From: SB11 sp943370295
GTDB taxonomy: Bacteria; Bacteroidota; Bacteroidia; UBA8524
Direction of reading: 5' to 3'
Assembly: GCA_943370295.1 (NCBI GenBank)
Contig: CALRQL020000001.1
Span: forward strand, 186,001 to 250,000
Length of the DNA: 64,000 nt
A program made the position numbers and the translations under genes. The notes under the pieces were generated by a model, which saw only the letters and a program-made list of their open reading frames with translations, was not told the DNA's origin and did not search any database. Shown here piece after piece: positions 1 through 9,258 of this stretch (position 1 is its first letter; every line of letters begins with the position of its first letter).

Positions 1-2239
1 GGGTGGATGGTGTAGGGCAATTTTTAAGTGCTACCGACACCTGATTGTACTGGAAGTAATTAGGTGTTCCACCAAAGCCCGCAGCGGTAATACCATCTTC
101 GGCGTATACAGCCACAATAGCATCCCTTATCTGGCCGCCTTGCATATTAAACCGGCCCCCTACTTCTACCACAATCCCTTTCCATTGCTTACAGCTGCTT
201 AGCATTCCGCTTAAATTAAGGGTAGCGCCGGGGCGTACAATTATTTTAGAACAAGGGGTCATTAAAACTCCGGGGCTCACAACGGTTATGTCTAAAGTAA
301 CTCCCGGGTCAATAGTAATTATGCCGTCTAAAATTTCGCTTGAACTGATAGTTGTGTTGGTCGTAAATGTGTAGTCGGCAGGATAGGTGGTTGCAAAACC
401 CGGAGGTGTACAATTGTCTCCTACATAAATGGAGTTGGAACGGAATATCCGACCGGGGCAATCTGCATCCTCGGCTTCAATCCAATACATGCCTTGGTTG
501 TTTGCCAAAAAGGAGGATGTATAAGCGCTGGGGGTAGTGATTTTATAGCCAATATTGTACCACTGAAAATTGGTGTACGGCGAAGAATTGGTAACAGAAA
601 GGGTAGACGCGATAGTGGGGGTGCCACCTATAATAAGGCGGTTGGAGAAAGATGCAAAATAACTTTCGGAAGCTGAACCTGTAAGGTTGGAAGCCCCAAT
701 GGTAGTGCTGGTAGAAAAATTACCGGCTATAAATATTTTATTGTAACTCTGATCGCCATTGTCAATCCCGCCTACATAATCGTTGTTGCTTCCGCCCGTT
801 TGCCAGGCATCAATAAGGTTGCCTGTGGTTTCGTCTATATCAGCCGCAAAAATATCTGTTCCCCCGGCACTAGAAAGTAATGTTGTGCCTGCTATATAAG
901 TGCTACCAGTAAAAGTGCCCGCAAGTTTAAAACTTGTAGAACCGAAAAGGAAATCGTGTTTTACACCAAAAACCCTTTCATCAGAAGCGGATGAGGTTGT
1001 TAATTGATTAACACCGGGCGACCAATTAAAAGCACCATTGGTTTTGTTGTACGAAACAACAAAGATATCGTTTACGCCTGATGCAGCGGGTATATGACTA
1101 ACCGACGATCCATTTCCGTATATGGTAATGGCATCATCAAAGTTACCGCCTACATATACATTATCGTCAAAATAATCAAAATCAAGGTAAGCATCCACAC
1201 CGGTTGTGGCTGAAGAGCCTGTAACGTTCATTTCATTAAGCCATGCCCATGTACCATTTGAATTAAGTTTACCTACCAACGCTGAGTGGCCAGAACCTGT
1301 GTTGGCGGTGGTAACGTAACTTGTGGGAGATGCGCTGGTAGAAATCCCATTATATGCAGTGGCTGTGCCACCCCCTTGGCTATTGATACCGGAAACATAT
1401 ATGTCTATCACCCCGCTAACCCCTGTGGCACGGCTCACAACATCCATACCGCAATCATCATTGCTACTGCCCACTGGGGCTACCCAATAGGTACGTACAC
1501 TGCCTCCATAAGAGAACATGCGCATTACAAACATATCAAGGCCGCCACCCGGTGCAGTTACATTGAATGCGGCATTTGACATGTTAGGACCAAAAGCTAC
1601 TGTATTGGCAAACCGCCCGGTAAGTACCAGCCCAAATCCATTCACATTTCCAAATACAGCTGTACCGGTTTCTTGTTCTGTGCCAGCACTTCCATAAGTT
1701 TTTGCCCAATATAGGTTACCTGTGGCAAGGGCATACTCAGCTACAAAAATATCGTTGTTGTTTCCGCTTATGGTGGATAGCGATTGTGATGTGCCTCCGT
1801 TTCCGCCTACCACTATGCTGCTGCCATCCATATCCAATGACCCTGTAATGTGTAGCACCCCGCCATCGGCAGATATGGCTACTTTGTTCAGGTCGGTATT
1901 ATCGCGGCCAGAGCCACCAATGGAGGTAGCCCACACCAGTGTATTGGTGCAGGTATTAAAACAGGCAATATATATATCCTCATCACCTGCACTGGTAAGC
2001 GTAGTGCTGCCAAAGGTGATGCTGTTTTCAAAAATACCTGCTACAAAATAGTAAGTGCCATAAAGAGGGTGCGAAGAAGTGCTGGTAGCAAAATTATTGC
2101 CGGTAGAACTTGTGGGCGAATATGCCCACGCAATACCGTCTGATTGTTGTGCAAAAGCGGGGGTAGTAGCCCCCAATGCCAAAAGCAATAAAGCCCATAG
2201 ACAGTTCAGGCTTCGATAGTTTTTTTGTCTTGTGTTCAT
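1..2239 (-). CDS. Secreted beta-propeller (SBBP-like) protein, C-terminus beyond window
   Basis: The frame is open from an ATG at 2239 to the left edge (746 codons), so the 3' end is missing. The N-terminus is a signal peptide ending in AFAQ. The next ~530 residues are repeats of the type GNF..TVAFG or GTFTGSTYIAG followed by D(I/M)F(V/A), the look of SBBP/beta-propeller repeats in Bacteroidota surface proteins. An Ig-like or adhesion segment (FQWYNIGYKITTPSAYT) follows, then a stretch that resembles a right-handed parallel beta-helix (ILDGIITIDPGVTLDI, LNLSGMLSSCKQWKGIVVE). A T9SS sorting domain would be expected in the missing part but is not visible. The role is probably a cell-surface or secreted adhesin; no enzymatic motif is seen. 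Confidence 0.85.
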   Translation of the reverse strand, partial: MNTRQKNYRSLNCLWALLLLALGATTPAFAQQSDGIAWAYSPTSSTGNNFATSTSSHPLYGTYYFVAGIFENSITFGSTTLTSAGDEDIYIACFNTCTNTLVWATSIGGSGRDNTDLNKVAISADGGVLHITGSLDMDGSSIVVGGNGGTSQSLSTISGNNNDIFVAEYALATGNLYWAKTYGSAGTEQETGTAVFGNVNGFGLVLTGRFANTVAFGPNMSNAAFNVTAPGGGLDMFVMRMFSYGGSVRTYWVAPVGSSNDDCGMDVVSRATGVSGVIDIYVSGINSQGGGTATAYNGISTSASPTSYVTTANTGSGHSALVGKLNSNGTWAWLNEMNVTGSSATTGVDAYLDFDYFDDNVYVGGNFDDAITIYGNGSSVSHIPAASGVNDIFVVSYNKTNGAFNWSPGVNQLTTSSASDERVFGVKHDFLFGSTSFKLAGTFTGSTYIAGTTLLSSAGGTDIFAADIDETTGNLIDAWQTGGSNNDYVGGIDNGDQSYNKIFIAGNFSTSTTIGASNLTGSASESYFASFSNRLIIGGTPTIASTLSVTNSSPYTNFQWYNIGYKITTPSAYTSSFLANNQGMYWIEAEDADCPGRIFRSNSIYVGDNCTPPGFATTYPADYTFTTNTTISSSEILDGIITIDPGVTLDITVVSPGVLMTPCSKIIVRPGATLNLSGMLSSCKQWKGIVVEVGGRFNMQGGQIRDAIVAVYAEDGITAAGFGGTPNYFQYNQVSVALKNCPTPST

Positions 2240-2371
2240 AAGAAAATTTTTAATAGTGATTAAAATCTTCTACTATTTTACGCCATACCAACGCAAGCAA
2301 AACAGCTATGAAACAAGTGTCGCTACCTTTTGAATATCTGATAGCGTTTTTCGATTATGTGTAAAAAGCTT

Positions 2372-3118
2372 TCACTTTATCCCAAGCGAAGCCATTAAGC
2401 TCTCTTTACGTCGCACCGATACCTCTACAGAAGCACCATCGTCCATAATGACATGCCCACCTTTCCCTTTAACATATTTATGTAAGTGAGCAAGGTTGAT
2501 GATGTGTGATTGATGAATGCGAAAAAACCCAAACCCCTCCAGCATTTCTTCAAAATCTTTGAGGGTGCGGGTTATGGTAATTTTTTTACGGTTATCCAAA
2601 AAGAAGGTAGTATAGTTTTTTTCGCCTTCAAGTCTTATAATGGTAGAAATTTCTGCAAATTCTATTTCGGTGGCCGATGAAAGGGCTATTTTATGGGTGC
2701 CCACAGGACCGGTTTCCATATTATGCACCAAATTTTTTAGTTTCTGCTTGTATTCAGGAATTTGGATTTGATAATATTTTTCTACCGCCTCTTTCAGTTC
2801 AAGGCGGTCTATTGGTTTTAATAAAAAATCAAGTGCTGAAAATTTTATGGCCGTAATAGCATATTTATCATGCGCGGTAATAAATATTATTCTGAAACGC
2901 GGATTGGGAAATTTTTTTAATAATGTAAACGAAGTACCATCGGCCAATTCAACGTCAAGGAAAACGAGGTCGGGGTCGGCATTTTGCAAAACTTTTTCAG
3001 CCTCTGCTAGGCCACCCGCTTCACCCACCACCTTTATGTCATCAAACATTCCGGCGAGCTGGTATTTAATTGTATCACGTGTTTTTTCTTGGTCTTCTAC
3101 TATTACAACTTTAAGCAT
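2372..3118 (-). CDS. LytTR-family response regulator
   Basis: A 248-residue two-component regulator. Residues 1-120 form a receiver domain with acidic pocket E8/D9, phospho-acceptor D55 (FLDVEL), T/A switch (FITAHD) and the conserved lysine in LKP. Residues ~140-245 form a LytTR DNA-binding domain (EGEKNYTTFFLDNRK, FFRIHQSHIINL). The ATG lies 2 nt after the stop of the upstream kinase, so the two are translationally coupled and are surely cognate partners. It is a paralogue of the regulator at 61075-61812. Target genes are unknown. Confidence 0.95.
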   Translation of the reverse strand: MLKVVIVEDQEKTRDTIKYQLAGMFDDIKVVGEAGGLAEAEKVLQNADPDLVFLDVELADGTSFTLLKKFPNPRFRIIFITAHDKYAITAIKFSALDFLLKPIDRLELKEAVEKYYQIQIPEYKQKLKNLVHNMETGPVGTHKIALSSATEIEFAEISTIIRLEGEKNYTTFFLDNRKKITITRTLKDFEEMLEGFGFFRIHQSHIINLAHLHKYVKGKGGHVIMDDGASVEVSVRRKESLMASLGIK

Positions 3119-3120
3119 AT

Positions 3121-6075
3121 TTAGGTTACAATCGGTGTTTTAATAGTTACAAGCGTACCTGTTGGTTGCCCATTTGCATATAAATCAGTAAACGTTATAT
3201 GGCTTTCTTTTAAACCGTATTTCAAAAAAAGCATATTAAGCCTGTTTTGCGTTTGCTCGATCCCGCTTGAGTGATGCAACTCCGTTACAAACTCTACAGA
3301 TTTTTTTGCGGCTATTCGCCCTACACCTGTATCAGTAATTTCAAAAATAATATAAGGATTTTCTTTTTCACGGCTTATCTTTACTGTTACAATTCCCTTT
3401 TTCAGAGGATTAATGCCGTGTTTTATAGCGTTTTCAATAAATGGCTGCACCACCATAGGCGGTATTTGTATATCTTCTAAATCAAGCCCATCCTGTAGTT
3501 GTTCTATGTACTCTAATCTCCCATCAAACCGGGCTTTTTCAAGCTCAATATACAACCGTATCATATCTATTTCTTCTTTCAGGGTAATAAAATTATGACG
3601 GCTGTGGTCTAATATTTTCCTAATAAGTTTTGAAAATTTCGAGAGGTAATCAGCTGCTAGCATATTTTGATGCGCAATAATATAATCTTGTATGGATTGC
3701 AGTGTATTAAAGATAAAATGAGGGTTCATTTGCAGCCTCAACATTTTTAATTGGGCTTCTACAAGGCCTTTTTGCAAGTTGGCTTCGTAGCGAATTTGGT
3801 TTAAACGGTACCTTACACCTAAATATACTGCACCAGCAGCAGAGGCAATTACTAATATCCAAAACCAAAATGTTTGCCAATAGGGCTTATTGATGGTAAA
3901 AGCGAACTGCCTTTCTAGGCTGCTTTCGAGCCCATATTGATTGGTGGCTTTTATCCTTACCAGATAGTTGCCCGCAGGCAGCGATGAATATTTAATTGTG
4001 TTTGATGTGGTATGTTCCCAAGCGGTATCTAGTGGCTCAAGCTTATATTTATAAATTACCTTTCCCCAACTATACACTGCTGATTCAAAATCAAGATTAA
4101 GGATGCCGTTTTTGTATTCTGCATTGATTTTTTTTCCGATAGATGGAAGAGCATTGATTTCGCCTAAGGAAACTCTTGAGAAGAACACACGGGGTTGTAT
4201 ATTTTTGACTTTGTAAAGGGTTTCATTAACCACAGAAATGCCTTTCGTTGTTGCAAAATAAACCAGTCCCTCGCGCTCAACAATGCAATTTACATCGTTT
4301 GATATAAGGGCATTTTGTAAGTTATAGTGGTATATTGTGGTAGGAGCACTTTCTTTTTTTACCCAAAGCTTGTAAGCACCATTGTTTGTAGCTACCCATA
4401 AAATACTATCGTGGCTTAATGTTATGTCTCTAATACGGGTATTTAAGGGGGTATATTTTAATTTATAGCTTTTAATTTTATTATTGTGTATAGAGTAAAT
4501 ACTGTTGGATACGGTTGCCACCCATAACACTCCATCCGATGAAATTTTTAATTCCACAACCCCTGTACCACATGCAGGGTGTATACCAGCCATTTGTATC
4601 AATTTTCCACTGGGTGTAATTTTTATAAGTCCATGTTGCCCCCCAAGCAAAAGATTACCTTCAAAATCTTTTTCAAAAGCAACAAAATTTTTTATAAAAT
4701 GATTTGCGGGGTTCCAAGTATAATAAAAAACCATTTTTCCGTTTTTAATATACCCCGCCCCATTCTTTGCCACAAAAAAGGTAGTATCTTTTTTTTGCAA
4801 TAGAAGAAATATCATTTTTCCCGTATCGCTTATTACGTCAAATTTTTTGGTAGTGGTATTAAAAACCACAGCGATAACATTTGTGCGGATAAATAAATTA
4901 TTATGTCCGATGTCTTTCACCGATTTTGAAGAAACTATAGCCATTGATGGGTTTTTTATCAGCGTTGTTATTTTATTTTTATGCAAACGGTACATACTTC
5001 CTTCATAATCTATCGCTATTATTCCTTCTTGTTTGGCATCAAACACCTGAAGTGTATTGCTGCTGTGCATTCCATCCGCATCTGAATAATAAAACGCACC
5101 TTCTGAAAAAACTTTTATCAACCCCCGGTGTGTCGCCAGCCAGATATTTTTTTCTGTATCTTTTATTACCGATAATATATTTTTTTCTTTGAAATATATT
5201 TTTATTTTTTTCAAATCAAAAGTACAGGTAAACTTTACCAACCCTTTGCGAGTAGGCACCCATATGTTACCCTCATCATCTTCGAAAATATTAAAAACCT
5301 CAGAATAAAAACCCTTTTTCTCATCAAACCCAACAATTTTTTTGACAGTTAAATCTTCTCTTATCTCAAATAAACCTTCCGAATTAGCAATTATTAACTT
5401 GCCATTTCTAAGCCGTTTCATACGGGCAAAGTTTGCTTTCGAATCATTATTAAAAAAATTTTTTACAGTAACAACTTTACCTGTAGCACTATTTATACTT
5501 TTTAATAAGCCCCTTTCGTATGCTAAATAAATGTTTGGTTTTAGCTCCTCAAAATTTATTATTGGCCAGTTTGTAACTTGTATCCGTGATATTTGTTTAC
5601 CTTCTTTGTAAATAAGTAATAACCCGTTTCTTGTAGAAAAACATAAGTTGCCCTTTGTATCTTCTATCATCCACACTACAGGTTCAAAATTTTGGCCTAT
5701 AAAATATTCAGGCACTTTAAAAGTTTTTCCATCAAAGTAACACACGCGCCCGTTGAAAGGAATAAACCAAAGTACCCCTTTTTTGTCTTTGTAGATATGA
5801 AACCCACCATGGTCTGGGAAACCGTTGCTCATATCATAGCTGGTAAATGTTTCGCCGTTATACCGCACCACCCCATAATCAGTAATGGCCCATATATAGC
5901 CATCATTGTCCTGCGCCACCGAGTACACATAAGAGGATGGCAGGCCAGTTTCGGATGAGTACACCTCATGAACCAATTGCTGCCCGCATATTTTAGAACA
6001 AAAAAGAGATAAGATTGAGCATAAAAGCAGTTTTATGCGGTGTGCTGAACAGAGTTCATAAGTATTTCCAAGCAT
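3121..6075 (-). CDS. Reg_prop beta-propeller sensor with LytS-type histidine kinase
   Basis: 984 residues. A signal peptide (hydrophobic segment ~14-31) is followed by a long periplasmic region of Reg_prop repeats (DNDGYIWA, DKKGVLWF, DDEGNIWV, DTEKNIWLAT), then a Y_Y_Y-type Ig domain (PAGNYLVRIKATN), one transmembrane helix near residue 735, a short coiled coil and a His_kinase domain of the LytS class. The phospho-accepting His is H786 in MNPHFIFNTL; the ATP lid shows ENAIKHG and DTGVG. It senses an extracellular or periplasmic ligand and phosphorylates the LytTR regulator encoded 2 nt downstream. A possible -7 box (TAACTTTG on the minus strand) lies at 6098-6105. The ligand is not deducible. 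Confidence 0.94.
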   Translation of the reverse strand: MLGNTYELCSAHRIKLLLCSILSLFCSKICGQQLVHEVYSSETGLPSSYVYSVAQDNDGYIWAITDYGVVRYNGETFTSYDMSNGFPDHGGFHIYKDKKGVLWFIPFNGRVCYFDGKTFKVPEYFIGQNFEPVVWMIEDTKGNLCFSTRNGLLLIYKEGKQISRIQVTNWPIINFEELKPNIYLAYERGLLKSINSATGKVVTVKNFFNNDSKANFARMKRLRNGKLIIANSEGLFEIREDLTVKKIVGFDEKKGFYSEVFNIFEDDEGNIWVPTRKGLVKFTCTFDLKKIKIYFKEKNILSVIKDTEKNIWLATHRGLIKVFSEGAFYYSDADGMHSSNTLQVFDAKQEGIIAIDYEGSMYRLHKNKITTLIKNPSMAIVSSKSVKDIGHNNLFIRTNVIAVVFNTTTKKFDVISDTGKMIFLLLQKKDTTFFVAKNGAGYIKNGKMVFYYTWNPANHFIKNFVAFEKDFEGNLLLGGQHGLIKITPSGKLIQMAGIHPACGTGVVELKISSDGVLWVATVSNSIYSIHNNKIKSYKLKYTPLNTRIRDITLSHDSILWVATNNGAYKLWVKKESAPTTIYHYNLQNALISNDVNCIVEREGLVYFATTKGISVVNETLYKVKNIQPRVFFSRVSLGEINALPSIGKKINAEYKNGILNLDFESAVYSWGKVIYKYKLEPLDTAWEHTTSNTIKYSSLPAGNYLVRIKATNQYGLESSLERQFAFTINKPYWQTFWFWILVIASAAGAVYLGVRYRLNQIRYEANLQKGLVEAQLKMLRLQMNPHFIFNTLQSIQDYIIAHQNMLAADYLSKFSKLIRKILDHSRHNFITLKEEIDMIRLYIELEKARFDGRLEYIEQLQDGLDLEDIQIPPMVVQPFIENAIKHGINPLKKGIVTVKISREKENPYIIFEITDTGVGRIAAKKSVEFVTELHHSSGIEQTQNRLNMLFLKYGLKESHITFTDLYANGQPTGTLVTIKTPIVT

Positions 6076-6097
6076 TTTGCCAACTTTAACAGGTAGG

Positions 6098-6105
6098 CAA
6101 AGTTA
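6098..6105 (-). promoter_or_regulatory. Putative -7 box for the sensor kinase
   Basis: Minus-strand TAACTTTG matches the Bacteroidota TAnnTTTG element and would start transcription ~16 nt before the ATG at 6075. At the expected 19-nt spacing the -33 triplet reads TTC rather than TTG, so this is a partial match. Confidence 0.45.
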
Positions 6106-6200
6106 ATTAAGAATTACATAAGAGAAGGCTGATGTATTGATTTGCAAGAGCGCTTTAGTAAACAAGAAACAAACTTAATTTTTCCACTAATGAAGTTAGC

Positions 6201-6280
6201 CGGTTCGATAATCTGCTTGTTCGGGCTACAAAAACAAAACCCTTTTCTTAACCGAGAAGGGTTTTTTGTTTTAAGAACAG
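6201..6280 (+). repeat. Dispersed intergenic repeat, copy A, with terminator-like hairpin
   Basis: This element starts around CGATAATCTGCTT (6206-6218) and ends in a hairpin (AAAACCCTT ... AAGGGTTTT, ~6237-6272) followed by a T-rich tract. It matches closely the element at 24084-24155, and its core GATAATCTGC is shared with 13943-13952. It lies between two divergent genes, where a plus-oriented terminator has no upstream plus-strand gene to serve. Confidence 0.6.
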
Positions 6281-6321
6281 TTCTTTTCTTAGACCACATA
6301 TTGTGTTAATTTTTTTGAGTC

Positions 6322-6354
6322 TTGTACCATTCAATAACAAAATAACTATCTTTG
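6322..6354 (+). promoter_or_regulatory. Bacteroidota promoter for the 127-aa exported protein gene
   Basis: TTG at 6322-6324, a 22-nt spacer and TATCTTTG at 6347-6354 match the TTG-N19-23-TAnnTTTG pattern. The start of transcription would be near 6361, about 13 nt before the TTG start codon at 6374. Confidence 0.7.
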
Positions 6355-6373
6355 CGCCGCAAAAGTCTCATTT

Positions 6374-6757
6374 TTGAAAAAGTCCCTACAGCATTTACTG
6401 GTCTTACTGGCAGCATTAGTATGCTTTGGTACATTTACCTCAATCAATGAGGTAAATCCTGCTAAAGATGTTGTTGCAACTACAGACACGGGGGATGCAT
6501 TAGACAGGGAGTATTCTATAAAGGCTGCGGATTGGTATGTTTCATCTGCTGAAAACAGGCTAAGTTCACATAATGGACCGGTCTATAAAACCGATGAGGA
6601 TTATACCAAGCGCAAAAAGCAAAAGCTGATTTTAGCAATCTTTTCTCAAATAAAATTCTCGTTGGCCAAAGTGTATTCATTAAACGAATCGCTTTCCACT
6701 AAACGGCAACCGGCTTTCGACTCTATCATAACTGCCAACAGGCAGCTGCGGCTATAA
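6374..6757 (+). CDS. Small exported protein of unknown function
   Basis: 127 residues, not recognised. The start codon is TTG; no ATG or GTG lies upstream in frame after the promoter, and the TTG is followed by two lysine codons and a good signal peptide (LLVLLAALVCFGTFTS). The mature part is hydrophilic, has no cysteine pairs and contains basic stretches (KRKKQK). It stands alone between a divergent kinase gene and the efflux operon. It could be a periplasmic protein or part of an envelope stress response, but nothing in the sequence shows which. Confidence 0.7.
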   Translation: MKKSLQHLLVLLAALVCFGTFTSINEVNPAKDVVATTDTGDALDREYSIKAADWYVSSAENRLSSHNGPVYKTDEDYTKRKKQKLILAIFSQIKFSLAKVYSLNESLSTKRQPAFDSIITANRQLRL

Positions 6758-6855
6758 AAACAACTTACCTGTTTTTAATTATTGTTTCATGCCCTAAACC
6801 CAGGGCCTGTCACACTTTTTTTATTGCTGAGAATTTTTAACATCTTTAAAATTTC

Positions 6856-8109
6856 ATGAAAAAACTTATGCTGGTGGTGCTGCTATGCACTACCGCAGGT
6901 TTGCTGCACGGGCAAACCAATGATACATTATTGCTACGCCTTACTTTGGCTGATGCAAAAAGTCTGTTGCTGAAGGAAAACCTTGAGCTGATGGCTGCAC
7001 AATACGACCTTTCTAATGCTGAGGCCGATGTGATACAAGCCGGACTTTGGAACAACCCTAACTTTGTTTTTAACGCTGATTTGTATAGTGTTGAGCGTAA
7101 TGAGTATTTCAATTACCGCAACCAAAAGCTGATACAATTGGAGCACATGGTGCCCTTTACCGGCCGTCACCGCAAGGCAAGAAAAGTTGCTGAAGTGGGT
7201 TTGGAGATGGCCAAGGCGGAATATGAAAACACCATTCGCGAGCTGTTATACAATTTTACCCAAACCTTTTATGAACTGCACGCTTCTTATAAAGCTTCTT
7301 TAATATACGTTCAGGCTGATGATGTTTACGATAAGTCCATTGCCGCTGCACAAAAGCAGTACGAAACCGGTTTGATAGCGGGTAGCGAGGTGGTACGTCT
7401 TAAATCTGAAAGGTTGGCACTGCACAATGATAGGGTGAATAATAGTGTTGAACTGCAAAACCTTATGGCAAGTATGAGAATGCTGTTAAACCTTAAGCCG
7501 CGTGTTACTATTGAGCCCATTGTAAATGACTCAAATACCAACGCGGCAATTAACCTGGCCGATTTAACAGCTGATGCAGCCAATAACAGACCCGATTACG
7601 AAAGCCGTTTATTAAGCATTAAGTACAATCAAAAGAACCTTACACTGCAAAAGGCATTAGCCATTGCTGATTCAAAAGTAGGGTTTCAGCCACACGATAA
7701 AGGAAGTAACTATGTGCGCCCCTATACAGGGTTGGTATTAGAGTTCTACCTTCCTGTATTTAATCGCAATCAAGGCGAAATACAAAAAGCCAAAAACAGC
7801 ATTAAGCAATCGCAAATAATGGTGCTGCAAAAAGAAAACGAGATTATGAACGAGGTGGTAGCTGCATACCAAAGCTATGAGTTGTTGGATAATGCAATGC
7901 AGTTGTACTCGGCTGAGTTTTTTGAACAGATTAATGAACTGAACAAAAACGCCAACGAAAACTACACCCGCAAAACCATATCAATACTTGAGTATATTGA
8001 TTTTCAGCGGATTTATCTGCAAACCTCTTTTGATTTTATCAGCCTTCAAAAAGATTATTTCAACTCAAAAGCACAATTAAACTACGTAACCGGTAAAGAA
8101 ATTTTTTAA
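6856..8109 (+). CDS. TolC-family outer-membrane channel of a metal RND efflux system
   Basis: 417 residues with a signal peptide (MKKLMLVVLLCTTAGLLHG). It shows the OEP architecture: long amphipathic helical stretches (LTLADAKSLLLKENLELMAAQYDL near the start, a second repeat from ~220) and short beta segments (NNPNFVFNADLYSV, YTGLVLEFYLPVFNRNQGE). This is the CzcC/CusC-type channel that joins the inner-membrane pump to the outside. The adaptor begins 4 nt after its stop and the pump follows, so it is the first gene of a CzcCBA-like operon. Confidence 0.92.
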   Translation: MKKLMLVVLLCTTAGLLHGQTNDTLLLRLTLADAKSLLLKENLELMAAQYDLSNAEADVIQAGLWNNPNFVFNADLYSVERNEYFNYRNQKLIQLEHMVPFTGRHRKARKVAEVGLEMAKAEYENTIRELLYNFTQTFYELHASYKASLIYVQADDVYDKSIAAAQKQYETGLIAGSEVVRLKSERLALHNDRVNNSVELQNLMASMRMLLNLKPRVTIEPIVNDSNTNAAINLADLTADAANNRPDYESRLLSIKYNQKNLTLQKALAIADSKVGFQPHDKGSNYVRPYTGLVLEFYLPVFNRNQGEIQKAKNSIKQSQIMVLQKENEIMNEVVAAYQSYELLDNAMQLYSAEFFEQINELNKNANENYTRKTISILEYIDFQRIYLQTSFDFISLQKDYFNSKAQLNYVTGKEIF

Positions 8110-8113
8110 TCCC

Positions 8114-9235
8114 ATGAAATCCCTAAAGACCATTATATACGCATCCTTTGTTCTAAGCATTCTACTTATTTCATGCGGAAAAAAGGAGGAAAGCAAACCC
8201 ACCGAAGCAAAACAAACGGTTACTTCGGTTAAATTAGATAGCCTTGCCCTTAAAAATATTCAAACCGAAGAGTTATCGGTTAAAGATTATGAAGAATACC
8301 TTACAGTAGTAGGTGAGGTAAGTTTTGACGAAGACCACGTAGTACGCATTTACCCGATAGTGAGTGGTAGTGTTGAAGACATTAAGTTTTCATTGGGTGA
8401 CTATATCAAAAAAGGCCAGTTGATGGCTACAATCCTTTCAACAGATATTTCAACCTATCAGCGCGACTTTAATATTGCCCGTGCCAACCTTGACGTAGCC
8501 TTGAAGAACTACGAACGCATGAAACAACTGTTCGAGTCAAACTTTGCCTCTGAAAAGGATTTGCAGATAGCTGAAACTGAGTTTAAAAACGCGAAGGCTG
8601 ATTTTACCGGAAAAAAACAAATTCTGGAGCTTTATGGCGGTTCTGCTGATAAGCCCGATGCTGTTTTTAATGTGTATGCGCCTATTAGCGGTTATTTGGT
8701 TGAGCGTACCGTAAACCAAGGAACACAAATCCGTACGGATAACAACACTAATATGTTTACCATTAGTGATTTGAAAACTGTTTGGATATGGGCCAATGTG
8801 TACGAAAGTGATATTGCACGTGTTCATGTGGGCGATACAGTAAGCGCAACTACTATTTCGTACCCTGATAAGGAGTTTAGCGGCCGGGTACAAAAAATCA
8901 ACAACGTATTGGAACCCGAATCAAGGGTGGTAAAGGTGCGGACAGAAGTTCCCAACGAAGCAGAGTTGTTGAAACCTGAAATGTTTGCCACCATTAAAAT
9001 TAAACCCCAAACCAAAATTCGTGCATTGTCGGTGCTTACCTCAGGTATTTTCTTAGAAAAGAACGAGAGCTATGTGATACGCCGCACTGCCGCAGGTGAG
9101 TTTGAGAAAGTAAAAGTTACTACCGGTAAAGTTTTTAACGGGCATACCGAAATTCTATCAGGCCTTAAAGAGGGCGATGTAGTGGTACACAGCGGAGCTC
9201 TGTTGGTAGCCAACGAAATAAACAACAAAAACTAA
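8114..9235 (+). CDS. RND efflux periplasmic adaptor lipoprotein, CzcB/CusB type
   Basis: 373 residues. A lipoprotein signal (SILLISC, Cys21) anchors it to the membrane. Barrel-sandwich/lipoyl halves flank an alpha-helical hairpin: the first half is VRIYPIVSGSVEDIKFSLGD, the second is NVYAPISGYLVERTVNQG, with the hairpin between (~115-170). Beta-barrel (VWIWANVYESDIARVHVG) and membrane-proximal domains follow, ending in GLKEGDVVVHSGA. It bridges the pump and the outer-membrane channel. No metal-binding His/Met cluster stands out, so the substrate is not fixed by this subunit. Confidence 0.93.
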   Translation: MKSLKTIIYASFVLSILLISCGKKEESKPTEAKQTVTSVKLDSLALKNIQTEELSVKDYEEYLTVVGEVSFDEDHVVRIYPIVSGSVEDIKFSLGDYIKKGQLMATILSTDISTYQRDFNIARANLDVALKNYERMKQLFESNFASEKDLQIAETEFKNAKADFTGKKQILELYGGSADKPDAVFNVYAPISGYLVERTVNQGTQIRTDNNTNMFTISDLKTVWIWANVYESDIARVHVGDTVSATTISYPDKEFSGRVQKINNVLEPESRVVKVRTEVPNEAELLKPEMFATIKIKPQTKIRALSVLTSGIFLEKNESYVIRRTAAGEFEKVKVTTGKVFNGHTEILSGLKEGDVVVHSGALLVANEINNKN

Positions 9236-9258
9236 ACACTGCTTTTAACACAACAACA

